The notes below the pieces were generated by a model, which was not told the DNA's origin, ran no database searches, and worked only from the letters and a program-made list of their open reading frames with translations. The translations under genes were made by a program, and so were the position numbers. A DNA stretch of 64,000 nucleotides. Origin: Candidatus Contendibacter odensensis (GTDB taxonomy: Bacteria; Pseudomonadota; Gammaproteobacteria; Competibacterales; Competibacteraceae). The stretch covers positions 21,578-85,577 of the forward strand of contig PDTV01000006.1 of assembly GCA_002747185.1 (NCBI GenBank). The letters run 5' to 3'. Below are positions 31,188-40,580 of this stretch, piece by piece; the stretch's first letter is position 1, and each line of letters starts with the position of its first letter.

Positions 31188-31925
31188 ATGCGTATTCTGC
31201 CCAATTCCACCGAAATACTGCCTCTTACGTTGACTGCCGATAAAATCCAGGTATGGCAGTTCGATTTATGCCTACCACCGGAACGTCTGATGATGTTGGC
31301 AGCCACATTATCTGCCAATGAGCGGGCGCGGGCATCACGGTTTCGTTTGTCTGCACACCAAAATCGATTCATCGCTGCACGCGGCTTGCTGCGTGAATTA
31401 TTAGGTACCTATCTACACCGGCCGGCGACAGCACTACGCTTTGGACAAGGTCCACATGGTAAACCTCTACTCATCGGTAAAGAGGCTTCGGCAGGTTTGT
31501 ATTTTAATCTTTCACATAGCGGTAATCGTGCATTGTATGTGTTGGCACAACAAGAAGTAGGTGTGGATATAGAATATTTTGATCGAAAAGTGGATTATCT
31601 TGCCGTCGCCGCACAAATTTGCACAACACGGGAACAGGCTATGCTGCAAGCACAATCCTCCACACAATTGCCACATGCTTTCTTCACCTGCTGGACACGC
31701 AAGGAAGCCTTGGCCAAGGCGCTGGGTAGCGGACTGACAAGCGACCTGCATCAGTTTGATGTCTGTAGCCATGAGAACGTATTATCACCCCATCGGACTT
31801 CCTTGCGTGATACAACCGGACAGGAATGGAGCGTATTGAATATCCCAATGGAACCCGGTTGGTTCGGTGCCGTCGCCGCCGCAGGTACAGATTGGCAGCC
31901 ATACTGCCATTGGGAAGTGGCCTAG
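31188..31925 (+). CDS. 4'-phosphopantetheinyl transferase (Sfp/AcpT type)
   Basis: The family moves phosphopantetheine from CoA to a serine of carrier proteins. Start ATG at 31188 (MRILPNST) gives 245 residues; an upstream ATC/ATG-type start at 31170 is possible. Key motifs are present: GPHGKPLL (about residue 95), LYFNLSHSG, GVDIEY with the metal-binding aspartate and glutamate (about 130-135), and WTRKEALAKALGSG (about 175-188). Length and motif spacing fit the Sfp subgroup that serves secondary metabolite or fatty acid synthases. No such synthase lies in the window, so the partner is unknown. Confidence 0.92.
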   Translation: MRILPNSTEILPLTLTADKIQVWQFDLCLPPERLMMLAATLSANERARASRFRLSAHQNRFIAARGLLRELLGTYLHRPATALRFGQGPHGKPLLIGKEASAGLYFNLSHSGNRALYVLAQQEVGVDIEYFDRKVDYLAVAAQICTTREQAMLQAQSSTQLPHAFFTCWTRKEALAKALGSGLTSDLHQFDVCSHENVLSPHRTSLRDTTGQEWSVLNIPMEPGWFGAVAAAGTDWQPYCHWEVA

Positions 31926-31999
31926 TACCACAGTTGTAGATAAAGTTGCTATGATTTTGTGCCCGGACAATCGAGCGACGGTGTAGCAACATTGATGAG

Positions 32000-32108
32000 C
32001 TATAGCGCAAACACTATAAACCGGAACAATTTATAGTGATAATTTGCGCGTCAAAACAGATGGATACAGCGGAACCCATTAGCCAAATTTAATTGGTTCC
32101 GCTATATT
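32000..32108 (-). repeat. Two-hairpin palindromic repeat, copy 4 (inverted)
   Basis: Read on the minus strand it begins ATATAGCGGAACCAATTA, has a modified loop and right arm (GGGTTCCGCTGTAT, several mismatches), then the linker CATCTGTTTTGACGCGCAAA and the second hairpin CACTATAAA/TTTATAGTG. The outer GCGCAAA/TTTGCGC arms extend this second stem. Confidence 0.88.
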
Positions 32109-32171
32109 TTCTGGCAGGGAAATCTCAGTGCCGTGACCATTACTGAATATCTACAACTGTAGTACTAACCC

Positions 32172-33632
32172 ATGCACGCGGTAATCCTCGCTGACCGCCT
32201 TGGTCAGGAGCTGGCGCCCTTAAATGAACGCTGTTGCGTCGCCCTACTCCCCGTAGCCTGTAAACCTGTCCTGGTGCATACACTGGAAGCGGTAGCAGCG
32301 GCCAAGATACATCAAGTAACCGTCGTTATTTCGTCCTGCGCCGAAATCGTGTGTAAAACACTGGGCAATGGCCATGGTTGGGGTTTGCAACTTGATATTA
32401 TCTCGACTGATGGTGAGGCAGACCCGGACATCGTTATTCGTAATCAGCTTCAACCCGGGAAAGAGCTCTTACTACTACGGGGTGATGTGTTACATGCAGC
32501 AACCGTAGCAACATTTCTTCAGCGAGCGCAGGCAATTAAAGGCCCGTTGATATACGGCAAAACCACAGAAGGTACCGTTGCGCTATGTCTGCATCGTGGT
32601 CATGGTCGAGGTGGACTAGCACCCTTACGCTGGGCTATAGATCCTGAACCCACCCCCCTCATTTGGCCAAGCGTGGATTTAACGGAAGCGACTGTTCATC
32701 GACTAGAATCGCTACGCGCCTATTATCGAGCCAATCTCGCCGCTGCTACGGGACGTATTATCGGGTTAACCCTTCCAGGACAACAACGCACACCCAACTT
32801 GACAGTAGGGACACATTCAAAAATATCACCGCGTACTCTCCGCACGGGTTCCACCTTGATAGGCCAGTACTGCCGGGTGCATACCACTGCAAAATTGCGT
32901 GGTGAAGTGGTTATTTGCAACAACACGATCATCGACCAACGCGTAACGGTACACGATAGTGTGATATTGCCTCACTCATGGCTTGGTGAGTCAGTAACCG
33001 TACGCAATGCCATTGTATGGGGCAATCAGGTAATTCGTTTTGAAAATAACGCGTCATCACCCATGATCGAACCGCTACTGCCCACCTATTTGGATGAAAC
33101 ACCCGCCCATGGCATTATGGATGAAGCCCTAAATCGCTTGCTTGGCATATTACTGCTGGCGCTATCGCTACCACTATGGCCCGTTGCAATGGCGGCTGCC
33201 CTAACCGAAAATCCCGAGATGCCATTACATCCAGTACGGCTCTGTGGCAATTGGCGTGAAACGGATCATACTGGCCAGAGCCGCCGCAGGACATTCATTG
33301 TCTGGGAATGGGTTACATCCATTCCCATATTGCGAAGTCTGCCACGGCTACTTGCGGTCATCAGTGGTGATTTGAGACTGATTGGCATTGAACCACTATC
33401 GCCCGAACAGGCTGAAAATCGCTCAGAAGGCTGGGAAAAAACCAGCGACCGCGCGCCTGCTGGATTGATCGGTTCCAGCCAATTGCTACTATCAGCACAT
33501 GCCCCTCGAGAGCAACGTTTATTAAGCAATGCGTTTCAAGCACGGCAGTGTGGTCTCAAACACGATATTCGCTATCTTTTGCAAGGCGTAATCATGTTAT
33601 TTAGCCGACGAACGTGGTGGTCGGGTCAATGA
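32172..33632 (+). CDS. Fusion of NDP-sugar pyrophosphorylase-like and sugar transferase-like domains
   Basis: The 486-residue protein joins an N-terminal nucleotidyltransferase-like fold (about 1-135), left-handed beta-helix hexapeptide repeats (about 205-300: STLIGQYCRVHTTAKLRGE, TVHDSVILPHSWLGESVTVR), a membrane segment (about 318-345) and a C-terminal region like bacterial undecaprenyl-phosphate sugar transferases (LPRLLAVISGDLRLIGIEPL). Both catalytic parts look degenerate: ILADRLGQELAPLNERCCVALLPV replaces the LAAGxGTRLxPLTxxxPK signature, and the DELPQ motif of the transferase is lost. It may be a scaffold or an altered enzyme in surface polysaccharide synthesis. It follows repeat copy 4. 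Confidence 0.72.
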   Translation: MHAVILADRLGQELAPLNERCCVALLPVACKPVLVHTLEAVAAAKIHQVTVVISSCAEIVCKTLGNGHGWGLQLDIISTDGEADPDIVIRNQLQPGKELLLLRGDVLHAATVATFLQRAQAIKGPLIYGKTTEGTVALCLHRGHGRGGLAPLRWAIDPEPTPLIWPSVDLTEATVHRLESLRAYYRANLAAATGRIIGLTLPGQQRTPNLTVGTHSKISPRTLRTGSTLIGQYCRVHTTAKLRGEVVICNNTIIDQRVTVHDSVILPHSWLGESVTVRNAIVWGNQVIRFENNASSPMIEPLLPTYLDETPAHGIMDEALNRLLGILLLALSLPLWPVAMAAALTENPEMPLHPVRLCGNWRETDHTGQSRRRTFIVWEWVTSIPILRSLPRLLAVISGDLRLIGIEPLSPEQAENRSEGWEKTSDRAPAGLIGSSQLLLSAHAPREQRLLSNAFQARQCGLKHDIRYLLQGVIMLFSRRTWWSGQ

Positions 33633-33739
33633 AGAAAAATTGATGTCTAGCCGGTTAACCTGAACACTCAACAAATCTGCCTATTTTTTACAGAAAAACA
33701 CAACGCGCACACGCCATCTTGATCAAGCCAGGAAAAACT

Positions 33740-34420
33740 ATGGAACCGAGCTTTTGGCATAAACGCTGGGAACGGACCGAGATCGGCTTTCATCAGCGAA
33801 AAATCAATACCCATCTTCAACACTTCTGGGGCATGCTGAATCGACAATCCGGTCAGCCAATTTTTGTACCCTTGTGTGGCAAAACGCTTGATTTGTTATG
33901 GCTGGCGAGCCAGGGACATCCTGTGATTGGGGTTGAAATCAGTGCATTAGCCGTAGAGGCTTTCTTCAAGGAAAATCATCTCAAACCTCACCGTTGGAAA
34001 GAAGATGCGTTTGAAATCTGGGAAGTGGATGAAATTCGCATTCTTTTGGGTGATCTTTTCAGTCTGGAACCGCACCACCTTGCCGATGTTACGGGCGTTT
34101 ATGATCGTGCTGCACTGATTGCCTTACCTCCACCGATGCGTCAACGCTATGTCGATAAGCTGACAACCGTCTTACCGGTAGGTATCGAAACACTACTGGT
34201 CACTCTAGAATACGATCAAAGCCGGTTAACCGGCCCGCCATTCTCAGTCTGTGACGCAGAAGTCCAGACACTATTTCAAGCAACACATACTATTGAGCGA
34301 TTACACACACGCAATGCCTTATCGGAAGAATCTCGCTGGCGTGAACGCGGTTTGACCTGGTTATTGGAGAAATCGTATCGGCTTTCCCATTGTTCAACGT
34401 CCCAAAAGAGCAATGGATAG
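33740..34420 (+). CDS. tpm: Thiopurine S-methyltransferase
   Basis: The 226-residue protein starts MEPSFWHKRWERTEIGFHQ, the hallmark N-terminus of bacterial TPMT, and has VPLCGKTLDLLWLASQGHPVIGVEIS as the SAM-binding motif (about 45-70) and VYDRAALIALPPPMRQRY (about 128-145). The enzyme methylates thiopurines and, in bacteria, selenium and tellurium oxyanions. Start ATG at 33740 is preceded by AGGAAAA. Its stop overlaps a GTG that opens an MFS transporter fragment, hinting at a former tpm-MFS operon. Confidence 0.95.
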   Translation: MEPSFWHKRWERTEIGFHQRKINTHLQHFWGMLNRQSGQPIFVPLCGKTLDLLWLASQGHPVIGVEISALAVEAFFKENHLKPHRWKEDAFEIWEVDEIRILLGDLFSLEPHHLADVTGVYDRAALIALPPPMRQRYVDKLTTVLPVGIETLLVTLEYDQSRLTGPPFSVCDAEVQTLFQATHTIERLHTRNALSEESRWRERGLTWLLEKSYRLSHCSTSQKSNG

Positions 34421-34539
34421 TGAGTAGTCGCACCGCAATGCTATCGCCGACAGACATTGTGCTGCGAATTTTTCTGCCATTCGCTGCCGGTTATTTTCTG
34501 CCTTATCTATACCGGACTATCGTTGTTTCCATTTCTTAA
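34420..34539 (+). pseudogene. Truncated N-terminus of an MFS transporter
   Basis: Starting at GTG 34420, overlapping the tpm stop, a 39-residue frame gives LSPTDIVLRIFLPFAAGYFL followed by PYLYRTIVVSIS and a stop. This matches the opening helix of MFS permeases (PFAxGYFLSYLFRTxNA type). The remaining eleven helices are missing; the sequence turns AT-rich immediately afterwards, where the next gene begins. Confidence 0.45.
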
Positions 34540-34600
34540 TAAAAACATCTATAAAAAAATTAATGTCATCATTTAATGTATAACCTTTTAAGGAAAATTT

Positions 34601-35545
34601 ATGACCACAAATACACTTGAGCTGATCGCAAAAGAAGAAAATTTCGATGAAGAAGCTTATTTACGGGCTAATCCTGATGTAGCCAATGCAGTTAAAGAAA
34701 AACAATTTGAATCTGGCTATAAACATTTTAAAGCTTTTGGTAAGAATGAAGGTAGGAAAATGCGGTTTTCTTTTGCTAAAATTCAGGAAGCCAAGACAAG
34801 AAAACTGCAAAAAATTGAACATTTACTTCGCAAGGATATGCCTTGCCTAAGAAAAACGACTCACTATGACTTTTTAAGTGATCATTTGCGCTCGAAATTT
34901 AATATTATTGATACTGATGCAGTAAGCAGTAACAACTATGATGGCTATACTCAAAAATTAATCGAAGACAACAAGAATGGATGGATTTTAGACTGTGGCG
35001 CAGGGAAAAGACCTATCTACTTTGACAACGTAGTTAACTTTGAAATTGTAGATTATGATACGACAGATGTTCGTGGTGTAGGTGAAATGCTTCCATTTAT
35101 TGATGAAGCATTTGATGCAATCATCTCCATTGCAGTTCTGGAGCATGTTAAAGATCCGTTTTTGTGTGCAAAAGAAATTTCCAGAGTTTTAAAAAAAGGT
35201 GGAAATTTAATTTGTTGCGTGCCCTTTCTTCAGCCATTACATGGCTACCCACATCACTATTACAACATGACTCATCAAGGACTCCAGAATCTATTTTCTG
35301 ATTCCCTTACGATTGATAAAGTGACTGTTTATGAGAGCATATTGCCAATTTGGTCACTAACATGGATTTTGAAAAGTTGGGCAGACGGTCTTAATGAAAA
35401 AACAAAAAAAGATTTTATGAAAATGACAGTTGCTGACTTAATGGGTAATACAGAGAAATACTTACATATGCCATTTGTCAAGGAATTGTCACAAGATAAA
35501 AACCTGGAACTCGCAAGTGCAACTGTTCTTTTTGCACATAAATAA
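34601..35545 (+). CDS. SAM-dependent methyltransferase with N-terminal polysaccharide-locus domain
   Basis: The 314-residue protein starts with a short module, FDEEAYLRANPDVANAV and SGYKHFKAFGKNEGRK (about 14-54), often found at the front of polysaccharide and glycosyltransferase proteins. A class I methyltransferase domain follows (about 120-245): WILDCGAGKRPIY for SAM binding, MLPFIDEAFDAIISIAVLEHV, and LKKGGNLICCVPF. The substrate is unknown. The gene is AT-rich and uses AAA/GAA heavily, unlike tpm just upstream, and has AT-rich flanks, suggesting acquisition together with the following membrane protein gene. Start ATG at 34601 has an AAGGAAAA ribosome site. Confidence 0.8.
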   Translation: MTTNTLELIAKEENFDEEAYLRANPDVANAVKEKQFESGYKHFKAFGKNEGRKMRFSFAKIQEAKTRKLQKIEHLLRKDMPCLRKTTHYDFLSDHLRSKFNIIDTDAVSSNNYDGYTQKLIEDNKNGWILDCGAGKRPIYFDNVVNFEIVDYDTTDVRGVGEMLPFIDEAFDAIISIAVLEHVKDPFLCAKEISRVLKKGGNLICCVPFLQPLHGYPHHYYNMTHQGLQNLFSDSLTIDKVTVYESILPIWSLTWILKSWADGLNEKTKKDFMKMTVADLMGNTEKYLHMPFVKELSQDKNLELASATVLFAHK

Positions 35546-35754
35546 GCAAACAGTATAATAATAATACACCTTAGATATCTCGTTCTTCACCTGAGCCAGA
35601 AGCTAACTTAATATATTTATAGCAACTTTAGCTGATATATTGGCAAACAATTAACTTATTATTTTATATATAAAGATAATTTTTGTTAAAAATTATATTA
35701 AGTTCAACTATATTTTTTTTACTCATAAAAAACTAATACTTTAAAAATAAACCT

Positions 35755-37611
35755 ATGAAGATAAGAATTACGCCTTTTACAACACTGATTCAACCTGGTT
35801 TAATACTACTTGCCTGCATAGCTGCGCTAGTATTCTCCTATCTTAATCGCAATCTACAAGTTGATGATGCCTTAATCTATCAGCGTTATCTAAGCAATCT
35901 GCTCGATGGTCATGGACTTGTTTACAACCATGGTGAGTATTTTAATGCCATGACCTCACCATTATTTTCCTACCTCAGCGCTCTCATTGCTTTACTGGTA
36001 GGGCAAGTCAATCTAGTAGTCATGTCTATCAACACGCTGGCAATGATTGGCTCTTTACTGATATTTAATCAAGTATTTGGTCGCTATGACTCTTGGGGTA
36101 GTGCTTTTGGTGCTCTTTTTTGTGCTTGTCTAGCACTTATTTACCTTACATACGGCCTGGAAAGTACATTATTTTTATTTCTTATTGGCTTGTGCTTATA
36201 TCTGTTTGAACGTAATCAAGTCTTCTGGCTAGGCATTGCATGTGCTCTGCTACTTTTAACCCGCAGTGAAGGTATATTTCTAATTCTGGCAATGGCCGTG
36301 GAACATTTTCGCCAGCAACGCCCTTTCCCAAACTGGCGTTATTTTATCCTTCCTCTAGCCATTATTGGCGCTTTCTACCTATTTAACAAAATCTATTACG
36401 GCCAATTCATGCCTCACACGGGTATGGCGAAAATCTATCAAGGACGTTCAGGACTGTGGGGTGCGTGGCCCAGCTTTGCTGATTTCAGCTATCAGATTGA
36501 GTGGTCTTTTCAAAGTAATGAGGTCTTTTATATTTTTACATTTCTCGCTTTAATTGGCTTCCTGAGTCTGGGCAAATGCTCATTAAATCTAATCACAGGC
36601 CTGTTTTTTATTTTATATACCGCTTTTTATGTCATTCTAAATATACCGAATTACCATTGGTACTACGCACCTTACTATCTATTTGCCGGTTTCTATGCCG
36701 GGACTGGAAGTACCTGGCTGGCCAGAAATTTTTATGCTTCCCGATCTCGGCTGTTTCAAGGCTTGGGCATGATCCTTGTAACACTGCTGCTATATCGCTT
36801 CAGTGTGCATAATGCCGCTAATCTGTATATTGCTCTTGGCCTTGGGTATCAACATCCTTATTATCCCGCGCTTGGTCATTGGCTACACAAAAACACACCT
36901 CCTGATGCCAAGATCGCCATGTGCGAAATTGGTACGGTGGGCTATTACTCCAAACGATACATTATCGATATGCTGGGTCTGGTTAACCCGGATACTGCCC
37001 GCTTTATCGGTGAGCGTCGCTTTAGCGAATGGTTGCGTCTTTACACACCCGGCTACATCCTGATTCATCAACCCGCATGGGGACATGAAACCAGCGCCAA
37101 AACTGCTGCGCTCCTCGGCGACTATCATCAAACGCCAAATTTCAAATTCCCCTCTTTTAATCTGCTGGTAGCACGCAATCTCAACAAACCCACTTTCATA
37201 CCCGAAATCAGCTCCGAAGTTGCCGTCGAGCTTAAAGCGACTCAAGATGGAAATTGGGGCTTGATTGTTCATGCGCCCGGTAAGGTACGCTTTAAACTGC
37301 CAGCAGGACACTACGCTATTTCAGGAGAATTCGGAATTTTCAAAGAAGCTTATGATGGCGAACAACCTAGCGACGGCGTACGCTTTCGTATTGTGACTCA
37401 AGATACTGCTGATACTGCTGCCCATTACACCGATTTATTTAAGCGTAACCTTGATCCTCTCAACAACCTGGAGGATCGTAGTACGCAATCCTTCCCGGCG
37501 ATAACCTTAAATTTACAACGGGAAGCGGACTTAATATTTATTACCGAACCTGGCAAACATAATGCCCATGACTGGTCATTCTGGCGCAATCTACAGGTCC
37601 ACCCTATATAA
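35755..37611 (+). CDS. Polytopic GT-C-like glycosyltransferase/membrane protein
   Basis: The 618-residue protein has about ten to eleven membrane helices over residues 12-355, with a conserved acidic pair just after the first helix (QVDDALIYQRYLSNLLDGHG, about 35-54) as in lipid-linked GT-C enzymes of the ArnT/PMT class. A soluble C-terminal region (about 375-618) contains IAMCEIGTVGYYSKRYIID and LGLVNPDTA, common in this family, and a beta-rich tail. The presumed donor is a polyprenyl-phosphate sugar; the acceptor is unknown. The upstream 210 bases are strongly AT-rich. It probably belongs with the preceding methyltransferase in a surface glycan island. Confidence 0.8.
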   Translation: MKIRITPFTTLIQPGLILLACIAALVFSYLNRNLQVDDALIYQRYLSNLLDGHGLVYNHGEYFNAMTSPLFSYLSALIALLVGQVNLVVMSINTLAMIGSLLIFNQVFGRYDSWGSAFGALFCACLALIYLTYGLESTLFLFLIGLCLYLFERNQVFWLGIACALLLLTRSEGIFLILAMAVEHFRQQRPFPNWRYFILPLAIIGAFYLFNKIYYGQFMPHTGMAKIYQGRSGLWGAWPSFADFSYQIEWSFQSNEVFYIFTFLALIGFLSLGKCSLNLITGLFFILYTAFYVILNIPNYHWYYAPYYLFAGFYAGTGSTWLARNFYASRSRLFQGLGMILVTLLLYRFSVHNAANLYIALGLGYQHPYYPALGHWLHKNTPPDAKIAMCEIGTVGYYSKRYIIDMLGLVNPDTARFIGERRFSEWLRLYTPGYILIHQPAWGHETSAKTAALLGDYHQTPNFKFPSFNLLVARNLNKPTFIPEISSEVAVELKATQDGNWGLIVHAPGKVRFKLPAGHYAISGEFGIFKEAYDGEQPSDGVRFRIVTQDTADTAAHYTDLFKRNLDPLNNLEDRSTQSFPAITLNLQREADLIFITEPGKHNAHDWSFWRNLQVHPI

Positions 37612-37791
37612 CCCGTAGCGGTTGGGAATGCCACAATGTTATCTTCCCGAATCACAATAACGACAGCGGACACAGCCTTATGTCGGCATTACCGGCTCAA
37701 TCAGTAACAGCGATGAGAAAACCTGTTTTTCGCTCGCTTCGTACAATGCTGGCAACCACCTGAGCACCAACAAATAAAGGCACTGTTCAAT

Positions 37792-38391
37792 TTAGATGCG
37801 CTCCAATACCTCAATACGAGCCGGCGGTAAATTGCGCCACACAATTTTGCGGGAAACCTGCCGAAAGCCAACAAGAAAATCATTATGAATACCACGCAAA
37901 TCATATGTATATTGTAACAGCAGCCCACCAGGTTTCAGCAAGGTTTGGAACTGATTACTGATAGCGCAGGTTACAGCAGGTGGTAAAGAGCGCAATGGCA
38001 GGCTGGATACAATGCTGTTGACAGTATGAGCACAATCATGAGCACCTAATAACTCCACGAGCACCGCCGCATCGCCTTGAATGACTTGCAGCTGTGGAAA
38101 TTTACGATCCAGATGCCTAGCCAGATTGGGTGAGCGCTCAACGACTACCAACTTCCAAGGTGGTACCCCGTGCTTGAGCAGGGCATCAGTGACCGCGCCG
38201 GTTCCACCCCCCAATTCCAGCACTATCCCCTCCTGATTTAGTGGCACCCAAGATGCCATACTGCTTGCCAATGCAGGCGCACTCGGACAGGCTGCCCCCA
38301 TAGCACGTGGATTTAACCAAATTTCACGTGTAAATAGTGCCAATGAGATTGCAACCTGATTGTGCAGCAGATCCTTGACGAAATCTTTCAT
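37792..38391 (-). CDS. Phospholipid N-methyltransferase-like (PmtA type)
   Basis: The 199-residue protein fits the PmtA/rRNA-adenine-dimethylase-like class: NPRAMGAACPSAPALASSMA (about 28-47), VLELGGGTGAVTDALLKHG as SAM motif I (about 57-75), VVERSPNLARHLDRKFP as motif II, and IVSSLPLRSLPP in place of the NPPY-type motif. Such enzymes methylate phosphatidylethanolamine toward phosphatidylcholine, although activity cannot be inferred with certainty. No Pcs or other lipid gene is nearby. It is a single minus-strand gene between the glycan island and the metallopeptidase-like gene. Confidence 0.8.
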   Translation of the reverse strand: MKDFVKDLLHNQVAISLALFTREIWLNPRAMGAACPSAPALASSMASWVPLNQEGIVLELGGGTGAVTDALLKHGVPPWKLVVVERSPNLARHLDRKFPQLQVIQGDAAVLVELLGAHDCAHTVNSIVSSLPLRSLPPAVTCAISNQFQTLLKPGGLLLQYTYDLRGIHNDFLVGFRQVSRKIVWRNLPPARIEVLERI

Positions 38392-38572
38392 ACTTTACCT
38401 GGTCAAATAATCAGGCTATTAGCAGCCTAAATAAACAGGAACACATCAAAACTCATCCTGAAGACATTTCATCAGGAGCCGAATGTGATATTAAAATGAC
38501 ATAACTGTATCATTTTAGCATTGTGTGCCTGAATTTTGTTATTATTCTTACAACAATTGATTCATTGACCCT

Positions 38573-39085
38573 TTACTTTCGCAACTGCCAGAGCAGTTGC
38601 TCATTACTGTCAATCAAACCATTGTTTACCAACCAATTCCGTGCATCTTCAGCATCTTGCTCAAACCAGGCCCGTACTGAACCTAAACGAAAGCTGTAGC
38701 CCCATGTATCCATATCGGCAAACATATTCAACCGCCCAACCCCAGGTAAATGGCCAGCTAACAAGATTTGTAAATAACACACACCACTTTCCTCAATATC
38801 CTCACCACCAGCATCAGTGTGCAACCTGGTGCGACGCTCAGTATCCATACAAATATAATGACAGGCTTCATGTAACGCTGAATGCACCGGGGTATCATCG
38901 CGTACAAATAACCGGCATCCGATTAAACCTGCCTCACTTTCTCCCCAGTAGCTGCCAGGAATTTCAATACCCTGACCAACCCATTTCACATTTAAGCCAT
39001 AACGCATCACTAAAGCAGCTAAAGACATACTACCCAATTCAGCACAGCTAAGCATGACTTGTTTTAGTACCTCTCTCATATTCAA
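38573..39085 (-). CDS. Conserved protein with HExxH-type zinc motif, unknown function
   Basis: The 170-residue protein carries HSALHEACHYICMD (about residues 68-81), an HExxH zinc-peptidase signature, followed after about 16 residues by GEDIEESGVCYLQILLAG, where a glutamate could be the third ligand. No signal peptide or membrane segment is seen, so a cytoplasmic location is likely. The C-terminus includes GYSFRLGSVRAWFEQDAEDARNWL. It is divergent from metK, about 205 bases away. I recognise the motif but not a named family; peptidase activity is an inference. Confidence 0.72.
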   Translation of the reverse strand: MNMREVLKQVMLSCAELGSMSLAALVMRYGLNVKWVGQGIEIPGSYWGESEAGLIGCRLFVRDDTPVHSALHEACHYICMDTERRTRLHTDAGGEDIEESGVCYLQILLAGHLPGVGRLNMFADMDTWGYSFRLGSVRAWFEQDAEDARNWLVNNGLIDSNEQLLWQLRK

Positions 39086-39290
39086 TGACCATTTGCATGA
39101 CGACTCGTAATTCTGCCCTGATAATCAACTCTTACTGCAACCATACAACCATTTATAACAAAACGGCATAATACAGGTAGGTGCAAATGCAATATTTTCA
39201 AAGTACACTTATCTTTTTGAATAAAATCAACAGTATTTTAACGAAGAAAATACTGACTGCTGCTACTTTCGCTTAAGGAACAGTTCTCTT

Positions 39291-40451
39291 ATGAGTCGAA
39301 CCCACTTGTTTACTTCTGAATCCGTATCTGAAGGGCATCCTGATAAAATTGCCGATCAGATCTCCGATGCCGTGCTTGACGCTATTCTCAAGGAAGACCC
39401 CAAGGCTCGTGTGGCCTGTGAAACACTGATCAAAACAGGTGTGGTCATGCTGGCCGGCGAAATCACCACTGAGGCGTGGGTCGATTTTGACCAAATTGTA
39501 CGCGACACCGTTATTGGCATTGGCTACGATAGCTCTCGTGTCGGCTTTGATGGCGGAACCTGTGCGGTGTTATCCTGCATCGGTAAACAGTCAACAAACA
39601 TCGCACAAGGGGTGGATCGTGACAAGCCTGAAGAGCAAGGTGCAGGCGATCAGGGCCTCATGTTCGGCTATGCCACCAATGAAACCGACGTGCTGATGCC
39701 AGCGCCTATCACCTACGCTCATCGTTTGGTACAACGACAGGCGGAAATGCGTAAAAATGGCGTACTGCCATGGCTGCGACCTGACGCAAAAAGCCAGATC
39801 ACTTTTCGCTATGAAGACGATAAGGTTGCAGGCATTGAAGCCGTGGTGCTCTCCACCCAACACGATCCCGATATCAGTTATAAGTTACTCTATGAAGCGG
39901 TGATGGAAAATATAGTTTTGCCATTATTGCCTGCTGAATGGCTGGACAAGCACACAAAATATCATATTAACCCCACCGGCAGCTTTGTCATTGGCGGTCC
40001 TGTAGGTGACTGCGGCCTGACCGGTCGCAAGATCATTGTTGATACCTACGGTGGTGCAGCACATCATGGTGGTGGTGCATTTTCCGGCAAAGACCCGTCA
40101 AAAGTAGACCGATCCGCTGCTTACGCCAGCCGCTACGTTGCTAAAAACATTGTTGCAGCAGATTTAGCTGCGCGATGCGAAATTCAGGTGTCCTACGCAA
40201 TTGGGGTTGCTGAACCGACCTCTATCAGTATCAATACTTTTGGTACCGGCAAAATTGGCGAGGATCGACTGGTCGAAATTATACGGGATCACTTTGATCT
40301 GCGCCCCTACGGTTTAATGAAAATGCTGGATTTGATCCGACCGATCTATCAGAAAACAGCCGCTTATGGTCATCTCGGTCGAGAGGAGCCCGAATTTACC
40401 TGGGAACGTACTGACCGTGCGGAAGCATTGCGTGATGCTGCCGGTTTGTAA
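39291..40451 (+). CDS. metK: S-adenosylmethionine synthetase
   Basis: MetK makes S-adenosylmethionine from methionine and ATP. The 386-residue protein matches E. coli MetK (384) and shows [20 protein letters not shown] at the N-terminus, [12 protein letters not shown] (ATP-binding hexapeptide region), and [16 protein letters not shown] (P-loop-like segment, about 261-276). Start ATG at 39291 follows AAGGAACAG. It heads a methyl-cycle unit: an SAH riboswitch and ahcY follow within 130 bases, then metF. Confidence 0.99.
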   Translation: MSRTHLFTSESVSEGHPDKIADQISDAVLDAILKEDPKARVACETLIKTGVVMLAGEITTEAWVDFDQIVRDTVIGIGYDSSRVGFDGGTCAVLSCIGKQSTNIAQGVDRDKPEEQGAGDQGLMFGYATNETDVLMPAPITYAHRLVQRQAEMRKNGVLPWLRPDAKSQITFRYEDDKVAGIEAVVLSTQHDPDISYKLLYEAVMENIVLPLLPAEWLDKHTKYHINPTGSFVIGGPVGDCGLTGRKIIVDTYGGAAHHGGGAFSGKDPSKVDRSAAYASRYVAKNIVAADLAARCEIQVSYAIGVAEPTSISINTFGTGKIGEDRLVEIIRDHFDLRPYGLMKMLDLIRPIYQKTAAYGHLGREEPEFTWERTDRAEALRDAAGL

Positions 40452-40480
40452 CATACCGTAAAATCATTTTCCCGCCTCCA

Positions 40481-40556
40481 GGCCGAGGGGCGCTGCAGCG
40501 GTCACCACCGTCAGGCTCGGCATGGAACGGCTTTCCTAAAAAAGCCAACGTCGCCC
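40481..40556 (+). promoter_or_regulatory. S-adenosylhomocysteine (SAH) riboswitch upstream of ahcY
   Basis: The sequence matches the SAH riboswitch core: GCCGAG (40482-40487) pairs with CTCGGC (40516-40521) as P1; the internal GGGCGCTGCAGC and TCAGGCTCGG segments are the conserved binding elements; a hairpin GGCTTT/AAAGCC follows; and CGCCC (40552-40556) can pair with GGGCG (40488-40492) as the pseudoknot. It lies 25 bases before the ahcY start and near its ribosome site, so SAH binding should turn on ahcY expression. Confidence 0.92.
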
Positions 40557-40580
40557 ATCCACTCATATATGGAAAGTGCC

